Positions 25,436 through 34,547 are shown, counted from the first letter of the stretch. The stretch: DNA of 64,000 nt from Rhizobacter sp. SG703 (GCF_012275445.1 NZ_JAAZQK010000007.1:62001-126000); one strand, 5' to 3'. Numbers and translations: made by a program. Notes: a model not told the origin generated them from the letters alone.

Positions 25436-26268
25436 TCGCTGTGCCCGGCTCCCTCGACCTGCTCGCCGCCTACCAGGTGGCCGAACGCGCGGCCCGCGCG
25501 GCCGGTGCCCACCTGCAGGCCTCGCGCTCGCGGCTGAACGCGGTGGCGCTGCTGCGCAAGCAACCGGGCGACCTGGCCAGCGAGATCGACCACGAGGCCG
25601 AGCAGTTGATCCTCGACGTGGTGCGCCGTGCCTGTCCGGGCCATGCTTTCCTCGGCGAAGAGCTCGGCCGGCACGCGGCTGCCGCGGTCGTGCAGGCGGG
25701 CCCGGGCGACGGCGAGCCGCCGCTGTGGGTGGTCGACCCGCTGGACGGCACCGCGAACTACCTGCGCGGCTACCCGCAGTACGCGGTGTCGATCGCGCTG
25801 GTGGTGGACGGCGCGCCGGTGCTCGGCGTCATCTTCGACCCGTGCCGCAACGAATTCTTCGCGGCGATCCGCGGACGCGGCGCGCGGCTGAACGGCGCGG
25901 CGCTGCAGTGCGCCGACCGGGCCCGGCCGATCGACGCGCTGGCCGCCACCGTGTTCCCGAAGCCCACCTCGCCGCGCATGGCGAGCTACCTGGGCGAATT
26001 CGGTCGGGTGCTGCGCGGCTTCGGCGGCGTGCGGCGTTCCGGCTCGATGGCGCTGGAGTTGGCCTACCTCGCGGCCGGCCGCATCGACGCGTTCTGGGAG
26101 CACGACATGGGCGCCTGGGATGCTGCCGCCGGCATCGTGCTGCTGCAGGAGGCCGGGGCTGGCATCGTCGCGCGCGACGGGTTGCCGCTGCTCGAGAGCC
26201 GGTCGCTGGCCGCCAGCACGCCGGCGATGCGCGAGGCCTTCGATGCGCTGCTGTCGCACGCCGGGTGA
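25432..26268 (+). CDS. Inositol monophosphatase/CysQ-family phosphatase
   Basis: A 278-residue magnesium-dependent phosphatase. The metal-site motifs are ASEIDHEAEQLIL, then GEELG, WVVDPLDGTANYLRG (the WVxDPLDGTxNF signature), and EHDMGAWDAAAGIVLLQEAG near the C terminus. It could act on inositol phosphates, on 3'-phosphoadenosine 5'-phosphate (CysQ role) or on another sugar phosphate. Its ATG overlaps the gntR stop (ATGA), so it is translationally coupled to the sulfolactate regulator. A part in sulphur metabolism is therefore possible, since CysQ-type enzymes remove a by-product of sulphate assimilation, but this is inference. Confidence 0.85.
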   Translation: MIAVPGSLDLLAAYQVAERAARAAGAHLQASRSRLNAVALLRKQPGDLASEIDHEAEQLILDVVRRACPGHAFLGEELGRHAAAAVVQAGPGDGEPPLWVVDPLDGTANYLRGYPQYAVSIALVVDGAPVLGVIFDPCRNEFFAAIRGRGARLNGAALQCADRARPIDALAATVFPKPTSPRMASYLGEFGRVLRGFGGVRRSGSMALELAYLAAGRIDAFWEHDMGAWDAAAGIVLLQEAGAGIVARDGLPLLESRSLAASTPAMREAFDALLSHAG

Positions 26269-26312
26269 CGCGGGGTGCCGATCCGGCCTGCGGCGGCGTT
26301 AAGCTGCGCGCC

Positions 26313-27224
26313 ATGGACAAGCGAACCGACCTCACCGCCCGCAACTTCCCATCGGCCCGCCAGGAGGCCGACAAACCGAGTGCCCCGAACCGCTACGACG
26401 GCCCCGAGAGCGCCTACCGCCTGGCGTTCACCGACACCACCTTCCTGCTGCGCGAAGAGCTGCGCCCGGTGCGCATGCAGCTGGAGCTGCTGAAGCCCGA
26501 GCTGGTGCAGACCGAGCAGGGCATCGAATCGACGATCGTGATCTTCGGCAGTGCCCGCATCGTGTCGCCCGACGTTGCGCAGCGGCTGTTGAGCGATGCG
26601 CAGGCGGCCGGCGATGCCACTGCGCTGCGCATCGCCGAGCGGCATGTCGCGATGTCCCGCTTCTACGAAGAGGCGCGCCGCTTCGCCGAGATCGTCACGC
26701 TCAAGTCGAAGGCGCTGAGCACGCCGATCTACGTCGTGACCGGCGGTGGCCCCGGCATCATGGAAGCCGGCAACCGTGGCGCCCACGAGATCGGCGGCAA
26801 GAGCATCGGGCTGAACATCGTGCTGCCGCACGAGCAGGCGCCGAACCCCTACATCACGCCGGAGTTGTGCTTCCAGTTCCACTACTTCGGCATGCGCAAG
26901 ATGCACTTCCTGATGCGCAGCATCGGGCTGGTGTGCTTCCCCGGCGGCTTCGGCACGCTCGACGAGATGTTCGAGGCGCTGACGCTGATCCAGACCGGCA
27001 AGTGCCGGCGCCGGCCGATCCTGCTGTTCGGGCGCGAGTTCTGGACGCAGCTGATCAACTTCGACTTGCTGGTGCAGACCGGCATGATCAGCGAGGTCGA
27101 CCTGCAGCTGTTCCGTTTCGTCGAGACGGCCGAAGAGGCGTGGGACCTGCTGGAGGCCGAATACGGCTTCGAGCTGCGCGACATCGACCCCGACGACAAG
27201 AATCATTTCGCGACGGATCTCTGA
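26313..27224 (+). CDS. LOG-family protein (lysine decarboxylase-like fold)
   Basis: A 303-residue protein of the large LOG family. The signature GGGPGIMEAGNRGA lies near residue 147, and PGGFGTLDEMFEALTLIQTG (20 residues) near 213. Family members with the shorter fold release cytokinin bases from nucleotides; the longer proteobacterial form with an N-terminal extension (here about 90 residues) is often involved in nucleotide 5'-monophosphate hydrolysis, as in PpnN-like enzymes. The gene ends one base before arginase, so the two may be cotranscribed. Start ATG 26313 opens MDKRTDLTARNFPS; no strong ribosome binding site is visible. Confidence 0.84.
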   Translation: MDKRTDLTARNFPSARQEADKPSAPNRYDGPESAYRLAFTDTTFLLREELRPVRMQLELLKPELVQTEQGIESTIVIFGSARIVSPDVAQRLLSDAQAAGDATALRIAERHVAMSRFYEEARRFAEIVTLKSKALSTPIYVVTGGGPGIMEAGNRGAHEIGGKSIGLNIVLPHEQAPNPYITPELCFQFHYFGMRKMHFLMRSIGLVCFPGGFGTLDEMFEALTLIQTGKCRRRPILLFGREFWTQLINFDLLVQTGMISEVDLQLFRFVETAEEAWDLLEAEYGFELRDIDPDDKNHFATDL

Positions 27225-27225
27225 C

Positions 27226-28140
27226 ATGAGCAAACAGATCAGCATCATCGGCGCCCCGACCGACATCGGCGCCGGCACCCGCGGCTCCAGCATGGGGCCG
27301 GAGGCCTTGCGCGTGGCCAACATCGTGCCGGTGCTCGAAGGGCATGGGCTGGAGGTGGCCGACCGCGGCAACCTGACCGGCCCGTCGAACCCGTGGCTGC
27401 CGCCCACCGACGGCTACCGCCACCTGCGCGAGGTGGTGGCGTGGAACCAGTCGGTGCACAACGCGGTGCATGCCGAACTGGTGCTGGGGCGGCTGCCGAT
27501 CCTGCTGGGCGGGGACCACTGCCTGGGGCTCGGGTCGATCAGCGCGGTGTCGCGGCACTGCCGCGAGACCGGCAAGAAGCTGCGCATCCTGTGGCTCGAT
27601 GCGCATGCCGACTTCAACACCAACATCCTGACGCCGAGCGGCAACCTGCATGGCATGCCGGTGGCCTGCCTGTGCGGGCACGGGCCGAAAGAGCTGATCG
27701 AGATCGGCGGGCACGTGCCGGCGATCAACCCGAAGTGGATCCGGCAGATCGGCATCCGCAGCGTCGACGAAGGCGAGAAGCGCTTCGTGCACGAGATGGA
27801 CCTGGAGGTCTTCGACATGCGCTACATCGACGAGATGGGCATGCGGCATGCGATGGAGTTGGCGCTGGCGACGCTCGATACGAACACGCACCTGCATGTG
27901 AGCTTCGACGTCGACTTCCTCGACCCGGACGTGGCGCCGGGTGTCGGCACCACGGTGCGTGGCGGGCCGACGTACCGCGAAGCGCAGCTGTGCATGGAGA
28001 TGATCGCCGACACCGGGCGGCTCGGCTCGCTCGACGTGATGGAGCTGAACCCGGCGCTGGATGTGCGCAACCGCACCGCGGAAGTGGCGGTGGACTTGAT
28101 CGAGTCGTTGTTTGGCAAGAGTACGTTGATGAGGAAGTAG
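27226..28140 (+). CDS. rocF: Arginase
   Basis: A 304-residue Mn-dependent ureohydrolase converting arginine to ornithine and urea. All metal-binding motifs are present: GGDHCLGLGSI, WLDAHADFNTN and SFDVDFLDPDVAPGVGT. The N terminus IIGAPTDIGAGTRGSSMGP and the NLHGMPVACLCG segment are typical arginase rather than agmatinase. The stretch RGGPTYREAQ and the Glu in MELNPALD complete the substrate site. It starts one base after the LOG gene and is followed by a hairpin that probably ends the transcript. Confidence 0.95.
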   Translation: MSKQISIIGAPTDIGAGTRGSSMGPEALRVANIVPVLEGHGLEVADRGNLTGPSNPWLPPTDGYRHLREVVAWNQSVHNAVHAELVLGRLPILLGGDHCLGLGSISAVSRHCRETGKKLRILWLDAHADFNTNILTPSGNLHGMPVACLCGHGPKELIEIGGHVPAINPKWIRQIGIRSVDEGEKRFVHEMDLEVFDMRYIDEMGMRHAMELALATLDTNTHLHVSFDVDFLDPDVAPGVGTTVRGGPTYREAQLCMEMIADTGRLGSLDVMELNPALDVRNRTAEVAVDLIESLFGKSTLMRK

Positions 28141-28146
28141 GAGCGT

Positions 28147-28181
28147 ACCGCCCACGTTCTTGAAGGGAACTGGCGGGCGGT
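28147..28181 (+). terminator. Hairpin after arginase
   Basis: ACCGCCC pairs with GGGCGGT (outer stem) and GTTC with GAAC (inner stem) around a TTGAAGG loop, starting six bases past the arginase stop. CTCTGTT follows. It marks the boundary between normal high-GC DNA and the lower-GC island to its right. Confidence 0.6.
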
Positions 28182-28251
28182 CTCTGTTACTCACCCTGCA
28201 CGATGCAGCAGGGATGTCGCCTGCTGACCAAAGCAAAAGGCAGGAGACAAC

Positions 28252-28698
28252 ATGACGACCGAGATGCGCCTGTGGCGCAGGCGATTCATCGAGCTGACGG
28301 AGTCCCTCTATTGCTTGCGCGGGGAGACGCCCCCCACCGTCGACGATGCCTTCGACGGGAGCTGGCAGACGACGCTGAAACTGCGCGGCATCGGATTCCG
28401 GCTCCTGCACGATGATCCTGATGACACAGTCGGGAATTTTCTACTGCAGTGCCATTTCTGCAAGATCCCCCCTGAAGCTCCCGCTGGCGTGTTGCAGGCC
28501 GCCCTGGAGCTGAATCATGCATTTGCTCGGCAAGCCGCCGGCATGTTTGTGTTTGATGCGGACGAGAGGGAACTGATCTTCAGCCTGTTGTCGTCCTTGC
28601 GGAGCGCTTCCGCGCCTGGCGTCTTGCGAGCGATGGAGGGCATGGTCCCGACGGTTCAGCTTTGGCGTTCGTTCATGCAGCAGGCCGTGTGCCATTGA
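28252..28698 (+). CDS. CesT-like type III secretion chaperone candidate 1
   Basis: A 148-residue acidic, soluble protein. The pattern of alternating short strands (FLLQCHFCKIP, AGMFVFDADERELIFSLL) and the central helix ALELNHAFARQA fit the CesT/Tir chaperone fold, where a helix of the form LLxxN is followed by two strands. Such chaperones bind one or a few type III effectors and keep them unfolded. A GGCAGGAG ribosome binding site precedes ATG 28252. It opens a three-gene, lower-GC set with a second similar protein and a large unknown protein. No type III apparatus is present in the window, so the function is provisional. Confidence 0.6.
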   Translation: MTTEMRLWRRRFIELTESLYCLRGETPPTVDDAFDGSWQTTLKLRGIGFRLLHDDPDDTVGNFLLQCHFCKIPPEAPAGVLQAALELNHAFARQAAGMFVFDADERELIFSLLSSLRSASAPGVLRAMEGMVPTVQLWRSFMQQAVCH

Positions 28699-28755
28699 TC
28701 GGGACGATGCGAGTGCGGCATTCTCGCCGCAGCGTTCACCAGTTCGCATGTCGCC

Positions 28756-29097
28756 ATGCCACCCCTGTCAATCAACCTCTTCTTGCACGGCGAAGCATTG
28801 ACGTTGACCCGCGTCTGCAGCATGGGAGCGGGCGATCAACTGATCATCGAATGTCGCGTTGGCCGCATTCCACCCGGGCGTGAAGCGTTCTGGCATGAAC
28901 GGCTGCTCGTGTTGAATTTTCAGATTTGCACATTGCAACGCAGCGGCTACAGCCTCTGCCCGGACACCGCAGAAGTGACCTGCTCAGCTACATGCCCGCT
29001 CGATGGGCTCAGCCCGGAGACGATCTACGCCAGCGCGGTTCGCCTCGCGACGACCGTCCGCCAATGGCGTGTGTCTCTGTCTCAGGCAGATGCCTGA
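28756..29097 (+). CDS. CesT-like type III secretion chaperone candidate 2
   Basis: A 113-residue protein with a similar pattern to its upstream neighbour: strands (INLFLHGEALTLTRVCS, QLIIECRVGRI), a helix with RLLVLNFQICTLQRSGYSLC (LxxLN-type), and a C-terminal helix YASAVRLATTVRQWRVSL. This matches CesT-type chaperones better than any other fold I know, though conservation is weak. It is 57 bases after the first chaperone candidate and 62 bases before the large gene. The ribosome binding site is poor, which suggests translation is coupled or low. Two chaperones for one large cargo occur in plant-pathogen systems. Confidence 0.5.
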   Translation: MPPLSINLFLHGEALTLTRVCSMGAGDQLIIECRVGRIPPGREAFWHERLLVLNFQICTLQRSGYSLCPDTAEVTCSATCPLDGLSPETIYASAVRLATTVRQWRVSLSQADA

Positions 29098-29159
29098 CGC
29101 CGCTCCGAACGGAACTCCCGTTCTTGTGCTCGATTTCAAGTTCGCACCTTTTGCCCATC

Positions 29160-31973
29160 ATGCTTCATTGCTTCAAGACCACCCGCAACGATCACCCCGA
29201 GCACATCGTCATCAGACCCTCGGACGGTGAAGAAGAGGCTTCTGACGATGACGGGATGGAATCCTCATCGGCTCATCGGGGCAGGCCCGCCGTCCGCGGT
29301 GGTTTGTCGACCCACGTCGATGTCCGGTCCGCGCTGAAAACAGGCGACGCCCTCGGGAAGACGATCGATGAACTGAATAAAGCCATCAAAGTCGAACGAT
29401 CGACGTGGCAGAGGAAGTACGAATCGGAGTCCGAGTCCGGGACCAAACTCAAGAAGCTGGTCAAGAAGTACGACGCCGGCTATCAGCGCCTGCTGGAGGA
29501 TCGGCAGGCCGGCATCGTCGGCCCCGTTGAGCTCGATCGCCGCGCAACCGCGCTCGGAACCTTGCTTGCGCGCGCTTACGGACTTGCCACCGAAGCGGGC
29601 TGGACAGACGAGACAAAGCGCCGGTGCAAGGCAATGGGCGATGCTTATGTCTACCCATCGGTATTCGTCAACGACCTCAGCAGCGGACTTCTTATCGCCA
29701 AGACCCTGCTCGGCCTGATTCTCGACGTGTCGACGATGGCGGCACCGGCCCATGCAGTTGCGTTGCGTGGCACCAAGATCGCCGTCAATCTCAGCTACGC
29801 CGTTCTTCAGTCATTCGTGACTTGCTGTGTAGGCACGGTGGGCAGCGGAACGCATCAGAGCAAGGTCGTTCAGGAGACAGCGCACGTCGCGACCGAATTC
29901 ATGCCGGACCAGCCGACCACCAGTTACATCGATATGTCCGGCAACGAAGCGCCTCCTCCGTCGCTGCCTCATGTCAAGAAGAGCCTCAGGCTGGTCAATG
30001 CGGTCGTCGATACCTTCCAGCTGGACGCGAGCCCCAAGTCGACCGAGACCTTGTTGCACAACCTGGAGACGCGGCGCGAGCGGGTTGGGCGCGCCATTTC
30101 GGAGAAGAAGAGGGAGCATCCGGATCCGACGGGACACCAGAAGCTGGAAATGAAACGACTGGGCGAGCACCTGACCTTGATCGAAGATCTTCTCAACGCA
30201 TTGACACCTGCCGGAACCGTCCTGAATCAGACAGATGACTCCTCTTCCAACGGCGGGACTGACAGCGAACGCGACTCGTATGCTGATCCACACGTCCTGG
30301 CGATGAGAACCGTCTGGGGGCACCGGACACGACTGCTGGACGAACTTGCGGTCGGAGACCGACTGCTTCGCGCCAATGTCCAGCACCACGTCGGCAACGG
30401 AAAATGGTGGCGCAGCATGTTCAACATGGGCAACGGCCTGGCCTCGATCATCAAAGCTGCTCACGAAGTCGCCGACAGCGACGCGAGCGGCTATGACTTC
30501 GGCGTCATCACTGCCGGCCTCGTTTCCACCGCGTTGAGCGTGACTCAGGCATTGCTCTACCGATGCACGCAGGGGTCTGCTTCGGGAGAGGACCACTGCG
30601 CCAAGATCGCCACCCTGTTTGCACTGATCGGCCAGACCAGAAAGGGTGACCTGCGGTCCGCCAGGACCGGTGAGATCGATCCGAAAGCGCTGGACAAGCT
30701 TGTGATCGGCCCTCGCATGACCCGCATGACGACCTTGGTCAAAGCACTGAATTTCAACAGTGCCGTTCACATGCTGGCCATCATTGGTCACATCAAGTCA
30801 TCCACGCAAAGCAGCGAGGTTTTCAGCCTGAATGGCAAAAGGAAGGTGCCGCTGACCTTCCTGGGGCTGCAGCGCGAGTTCAATACCATCATCAAATCAA
30901 AGCATGACATCCATGCCTTTGTTCGCAAGACCCTGAATCACATCGAGGCAGATGAAGAAACCAAGTCGTCCGTCGAACGCCTTCTCACACAAGTTGCGGT
31001 AAACAATTCTGCTGTGAAAGCGTGCAAGAAGGGAAATTTGAGCAAACTCGATAATGCACATCTCCTGGCGCCTGAGGTCATGAAAACGCTTGTCGGGTCG
31101 CTCCAGCATGCACAGCACTTGTATTCCGGCGACGACCATGACGCTTTCGCCCAAGCGTGCGATGAGCGCCTCGTCCGCTGGGGAGCAGAAACCGAGATTC
31201 GCATGCTGACCGCCAACGCAAGACAGATCTCGAGCAAGGTGGGGCCCACGTTCAGCAACATCATTGGGGGGAACGGCAGCTTCTTCGCCACCAAGGCCAT
31301 TGGCGGCACGGCATCATCGGTCGCACAACTGGTAGCGGGCATCGACAGTCCGAGCATGGCCAGCCAAGGAATCGATCTCGCCACGGCAATCTGCTCCTGC
31401 TGCGGTCCCTGCTGGGGATCGACCTCCGGCTATTCATACAGAACGGTGAAGCTCAAGAACGAGGGTCGCGGCGCCGACAAGGAAGCCGACGTGATCGCGC
31501 CACCCAACAGCGGCATTCAGAAGCAGGGCGAACACGACTTCGCCCCGGTATTCAGCTTGTCCACCATGCAGCGGCAAGCCGACAACTTCGACACCCTCAT
31601 ACCGCCGTTCATCGCACCGGGGGACATGCCGCCACCTTTCGACTACGACTGTGAAGTCTCGGTGATGCGCGACATATGGGAGCAAATGACGAAGCCGCAG
31701 CCGCTTCTTTCCAGCAAGGTTCTGAAGAAATGGGCCGGCCCGCCGTATCGCAAGCCCGGATCACTGGACCCCGACCCTGACGCGACGCTAGGGCTGGCAC
31801 GAAAGAGAAAGAACCAGCCGGTAAAGACAGCGGATGACGTTTCCAGTGGCAGTGACTCGGAGGAAGCCTACGACATCGCCGCCGACCCAAAGCCCGTGCG
31901 CATCGTCAAAGGCACCAACAAGACGCCAGACGAGTACGTTGAAGGCCTGACTGCCACGACCCTCTTCGTCTGA
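29160..31973 (+). CDS. Large protein of unknown function, candidate secreted effector
   Basis: A 937-residue protein with no domain I recognise. The N terminus (residues 1-60) is Ser/Asp/Glu-rich and disordered in style, as in many type III effectors, with no Sec signal. A charged coiled-coil-like stretch covers about 65-115. Hydrophobic segments lie at about 176-200, 208-228 and 447-467, and a Gly-rich one at about 695-727, so membrane insertion is possible. The C terminus is again disordered and acidic (SSGSDSEEAYDIAADP). GC content is clearly lower than in the flanks, with Lys, Asn and Ile codons unusual for this genome. It follows two chaperone candidates and ends two bases from a convergent gene. 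Confidence 0.6.
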   Translation: MLHCFKTTRNDHPEHIVIRPSDGEEEASDDDGMESSSAHRGRPAVRGGLSTHVDVRSALKTGDALGKTIDELNKAIKVERSTWQRKYESESESGTKLKKLVKKYDAGYQRLLEDRQAGIVGPVELDRRATALGTLLARAYGLATEAGWTDETKRRCKAMGDAYVYPSVFVNDLSSGLLIAKTLLGLILDVSTMAAPAHAVALRGTKIAVNLSYAVLQSFVTCCVGTVGSGTHQSKVVQETAHVATEFMPDQPTTSYIDMSGNEAPPPSLPHVKKSLRLVNAVVDTFQLDASPKSTETLLHNLETRRERVGRAISEKKREHPDPTGHQKLEMKRLGEHLTLIEDLLNALTPAGTVLNQTDDSSSNGGTDSERDSYADPHVLAMRTVWGHRTRLLDELAVGDRLLRANVQHHVGNGKWWRSMFNMGNGLASIIKAAHEVADSDASGYDFGVITAGLVSTALSVTQALLYRCTQGSASGEDHCAKIATLFALIGQTRKGDLRSARTGEIDPKALDKLVIGPRMTRMTTLVKALNFNSAVHMLAIIGHIKSSTQSSEVFSLNGKRKVPLTFLGLQREFNTIIKSKHDIHAFVRKTLNHIEADEETKSSVERLLTQVAVNNSAVKACKKGNLSKLDNAHLLAPEVMKTLVGSLQHAQHLYSGDDHDAFAQACDERLVRWGAETEIRMLTANARQISSKVGPTFSNIIGGNGSFFATKAIGGTASSVAQLVAGIDSPSMASQGIDLATAICSCCGPCWGSTSGYSYRTVKLKNEGRGADKEADVIAPPNSGIQKQGEHDFAPVFSLSTMQRQADNFDTLIPPFIAPGDMPPPFDYDCEVSVMRDIWEQMTKPQPLLSSKVLKKWAGPPYRKPGSLDPDPDATLGLARKRKNQPVKTADDVSSGSDSEEAYDIAADPKPVRIVKGTNKTPDEYVEGLTATTLFV

Positions 31974-31975
31974 GA

Positions 31976-33565
31976 TCAATCTCCGAGTGCAGGCACCCGC
32001 AGTGCCTGTGCCAGCGCATCCGATGCACGGCGGTCCATCCACAGCCTGTCCCACTCAAGTGTCATCGCCCCCGCCTCCACCATCTCCAGCTGATGCACCC
32101 CGCGATGCACCGCGAAGTACAGGCTGACGCCACGCACCCCGAACTCCGCCGCGCTCGCCTCGTCGCTCAACGGCACGCGCAGCACCGGCACGCCGCCGAA
32201 CGTGAAGGTCTCGATCGCGGCGCCGCCCAGCGGCCGCAGCGTCGTCGTGTCGCGGAAGATCACGCCGCCCTGGCCGTCGAAGCCCAGCTCGACCGCGCTC
32301 GCGTCCAGCCCGCGCAGCGCGCGCCATGAGCCGCTGCCATCGGGCTGCACGCGGCGCGTCGCGATGAACTGGTCGAGGCTCGCGAGCGTCATCCCGAATG
32401 GCTCGCCCTCTTCGTACGCGCGCGCATAGCCGCCGGCGCGCCACTGCACGCGGGCCTGGTGGCGAAAGCGTTGCGCGCCGGCGGGGTAGGTGCCAGCCAC
32501 CACGACGTCCGCCGTGCCGCCCACGTCGTCGCGCGTGATGGCTTGGCCCGTCAGGTCCTCAACGTCATGGAACTCCGCGGCAATCGCGACCCCGCTGCGC
32601 AGCTGCAGCACGCGCCCCGCATCGAGCCGCTGCGCCAACGTGCCCTGCGGGTCGCCATCCAGCCAGCCGGCCGTCTCGTCCAGAAAGTCCGATCGCTCGC
32701 CGATCGGTGCGTAGCCGTGAAACGCGGTGTCCACCGCCGGGTCGAAGGTCCACACGCGCCGTGACGCCAGCATCTCGCCGGCGACCGGTCCTGCGGCCAG
32801 CTGCGTCGCCGTCGCGGTGTACACCGGGCCGTCGCGGCCCAGGTCGGCCGACAGCTCGAACACGCCCGCGCCCGACGCCGCGGTGAACCACGACTCCGAC
32901 GGCCGGTGCAGCATCGCCATCAACCCGCGCGTCTGCTGGCCGAACCAGGCCACCGCCTGCTCGCGCACCCACGTCGCCTCGTCGCGGTGCAGCCCGTCGG
33001 CTGCGGCGATGTAGTCATCGTCGATCGCCAGGTCGACCAGGCCGGCACCGCGGCGCACGACGGCCTCGGCCTCCTCGCGCGCCACCCCGCCCCACACGAG
33101 TTGCTCGACGCGGGTACGCAGCGGCGTGAACAGGTAGCTGACGCGCCCCGCCTCGTACGGCCGGCTCAGCAGCACATGCTCGTCACCCACCGGCGCTCCC
33201 GTCGACGCCTCGACCGCCGCAGCCGGCACCACCGCGATCAAGCGCGTGGTCGCCAGCAGCGTCGCCTGCGCCGCCGTCAGTTCGAGCCGCCAGTCGCCTT
33301 GCGCATCGGTCAGCGCTGCCGGCTCGTCGCCATCGCAGTGGAGGTTGTCGTTGGCATCGACGCACACCGTCGCGCCTTGCAGGTAGCCGCGCATCACCTT
33401 CCCGCCGAGCGCCAGGCCGCTTGGCGCCGGCGGGCCGGGCTCGGGTGGGACCGCGCCGTCGCCGCCATCGCCGCCGCCGCCACAGGCGCTCAGCCAACAG
33501 GCCGCTGCCACGCCCCAGGCCGCCACCGCAGCACCCCGCCCGAAGCGTCTCATCGTCCAACCCAT
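31976..33565 (-). CDS. Lipoprotein of unknown function
   Basis: A 529-residue protein with signal peptide and lipobox LSAC (near residue 28), followed by a Gly/Asp- and Pro-rich spacer. The next part resembles a carboxypeptidase-regulatory-like beta domain (VMRGYLQGATVCVDANDNLHC, in part, then GDWRLELTAAQ), a design common in large lipoproteins of this type. The rest, about 350 residues, is a mixed alpha/beta domain without a recognised family. Start ATG 33565 is supported by AGGGAG. It is convergent with the large candidate effector gene and divergent from nothing; the SNase gene lies upstream on the same strand after 83 bases. Confidence 0.7.
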   Translation of the reverse strand: MGWTMRRFGRGAAVAAWGVAAACWLSACGGGGDGGDGAVPPEPGPPAPSGLALGGKVMRGYLQGATVCVDANDNLHCDGDEPAALTDAQGDWRLELTAAQATLLATTRLIAVVPAAAVEASTGAPVGDEHVLLSRPYEAGRVSYLFTPLRTRVEQLVWGGVAREEAEAVVRRGAGLVDLAIDDDYIAAADGLHRDEATWVREQAVAWFGQQTRGLMAMLHRPSESWFTAASGAGVFELSADLGRDGPVYTATATQLAAGPVAGEMLASRRVWTFDPAVDTAFHGYAPIGERSDFLDETAGWLDGDPQGTLAQRLDAGRVLQLRSGVAIAAEFHDVEDLTGQAITRDDVGGTADVVVAGTYPAGAQRFRHQARVQWRAGGYARAYEEGEPFGMTLASLDQFIATRRVQPDGSGSWRALRGLDASAVELGFDGQGGVIFRDTTTLRPLGGAAIETFTFGGVPVLRVPLSDEASAAEFGVRGVSLYFAVHRGVHQLEMVEAGAMTLEWDRLWMDRRASDALAQALRVPALGD

Positions 33566-33648
33566 CGACGCTCCCTGTTGCCGTTGGCGCCGATGTTAGG
33601 GCGCCGCTGTCACCGATTCGTCTTCCGCCCCGGCAAACGATGTAACGG

Positions 33649-34149
33649 TCAGTGTGCGCCGACTTTGCAACTCCCATGCATCCTACGGAACACCCGCGGC
33701 TCGATCGCCCCGGGCTGCGCGAACAGCCCGCGCCGCGCGGCCTTCGCCTGCGCTTCGAGCGCCCCATAGCGGCCGCCATCGCGCCGCCGGTAGTGGTCGC
33801 CCCAGGCATGCCCGTGCGCCACCATCCACGCGGCCACATCGTCGCCGTCGACCGACACCCGCGCAATGCTGCGGTGGTAGCCGTCCTGCGCCACCGTCTC
33901 GAAGCGCACGCGCCGCTGCAGCACACGCTGGCCGAGCGCCTCGGCCGCCTGCGGTCCCCAGGCCTGGCAACGCTCCGGTGCATCGATGCCCTGCAGCCGC
34001 AGCTTCTTCGGCTTCGCGCGCGGCGATGCGCCGTCGACCCGCACCCACAGCGTGTCGCCATCGGTCACGTGGGTCACGACGCCACTGGCCGCCCCCGCCG
34101 GCCCCGCCGCGATCAGCAGGCCGAGCCACCACCCCCACTGCCGCGTCAT
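33649..34149 (-). CDS. Secreted staphylococcal nuclease-like protein (SNase)
   Basis: A 166-residue protein with a signal peptide (WWLGLLIAAGPAGAASG) and an SNase/thermonuclease domain. The core motifs are VTDGDTLWVRV (metal-site Asp), KLRLQGIDAPERCQ with the catalytic Arg/Asp, and HRSIARVSVDG, with the conserved WMVAHGHAW helix. It ends with MHGSCKVGAH, carrying a Cys. It probably degrades extracellular or periplasmic nucleic acid. The start at ATG 34149 overlaps the stop of the YkvA-like gene by four bases. The much longer open frame upstream is an unrelated reading of that gene. Confidence 0.87.
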   Translation of the reverse strand: MTRQWGWWLGLLIAAGPAGAASGVVTHVTDGDTLWVRVDGASPRAKPKKLRLQGIDAPERCQAWGPQAAEALGQRVLQRRVRFETVAQDGYHRSIARVSVDGDDVAAWMVAHGHAWGDHYRRRDGGRYGALEAQAKAARRGLFAQPGAIEPRVFRRMHGSCKVGAH

Positions 34150-34547
34150 GCGCCGAACAACCCGTGCCACAACCACCAGACGAAGCCGCCGACCAGCAGC
34201 AGCCACACGACGACGACCACGAACGCGCCCCACCACCAGCGCGGCAGCTTCTCGCGCGCCTTCTCGGCATCGACCAGCAACTGCTGCCACAGCGGGTCCG
34301 GCGTCATGCGCCGCACCAGCGCGACGCCGAGCGGAATGATCAGCAGGTCGTCCAATTGCCCGAGCACCGGGATGAAATCGGGGATCAGGTCGATCGGGCT
34401 GACGGCATACGCCAGCACCGCGACCGCCACCCATCTGGCGCCGCGCGGTGCCTGCGGGTGCTTGAACAGCTTCCACAGCGCGATCAGGTAGGTCGCCAGC
34501 CGGGCGGTGTTGGCCGCGCGCAGCAGCCGGGATTTGCGCAACATCAT
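34146..34547 (-). CDS. YkvA-family (DUF1232) small membrane protein
   Basis: A 133-residue protein whose centre is the DUF1232 domain: [31 protein letters not shown] (20 or fewer residues at a time are diagnostic, e.g. [18 protein letters not shown]) followed by [16 protein letters not shown]-terminal transmembrane helix ([19 protein letters not shown]) anchors it. Function is unknown. The gene lies between the helicase and nuclease genes with four-base overlaps on both sides, so all are likely expressed together. Confidence 0.85.
   Translation of the reverse strand: MMLRKSRLLRAANTARLATYLIALWKLFKHPQAPRGARWVAVAVLAYAVSPIDLIPDFIPVLGQLDDLLIIPLGVALVRRMTPDPLWQQLLVDAEKAREKLPRWWWGAFVVVVVWLLLVGGFVWWLWHGLFGA

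Noticed and set aside
28141..28251. Plant-inducible-promoter (PIP/hrpII, TTCGC-N15-TTCGC) box before the chaperone-effector set
   Set aside because: I looked for the paired TTCG elements and did not find them; the control of this set is unknown.
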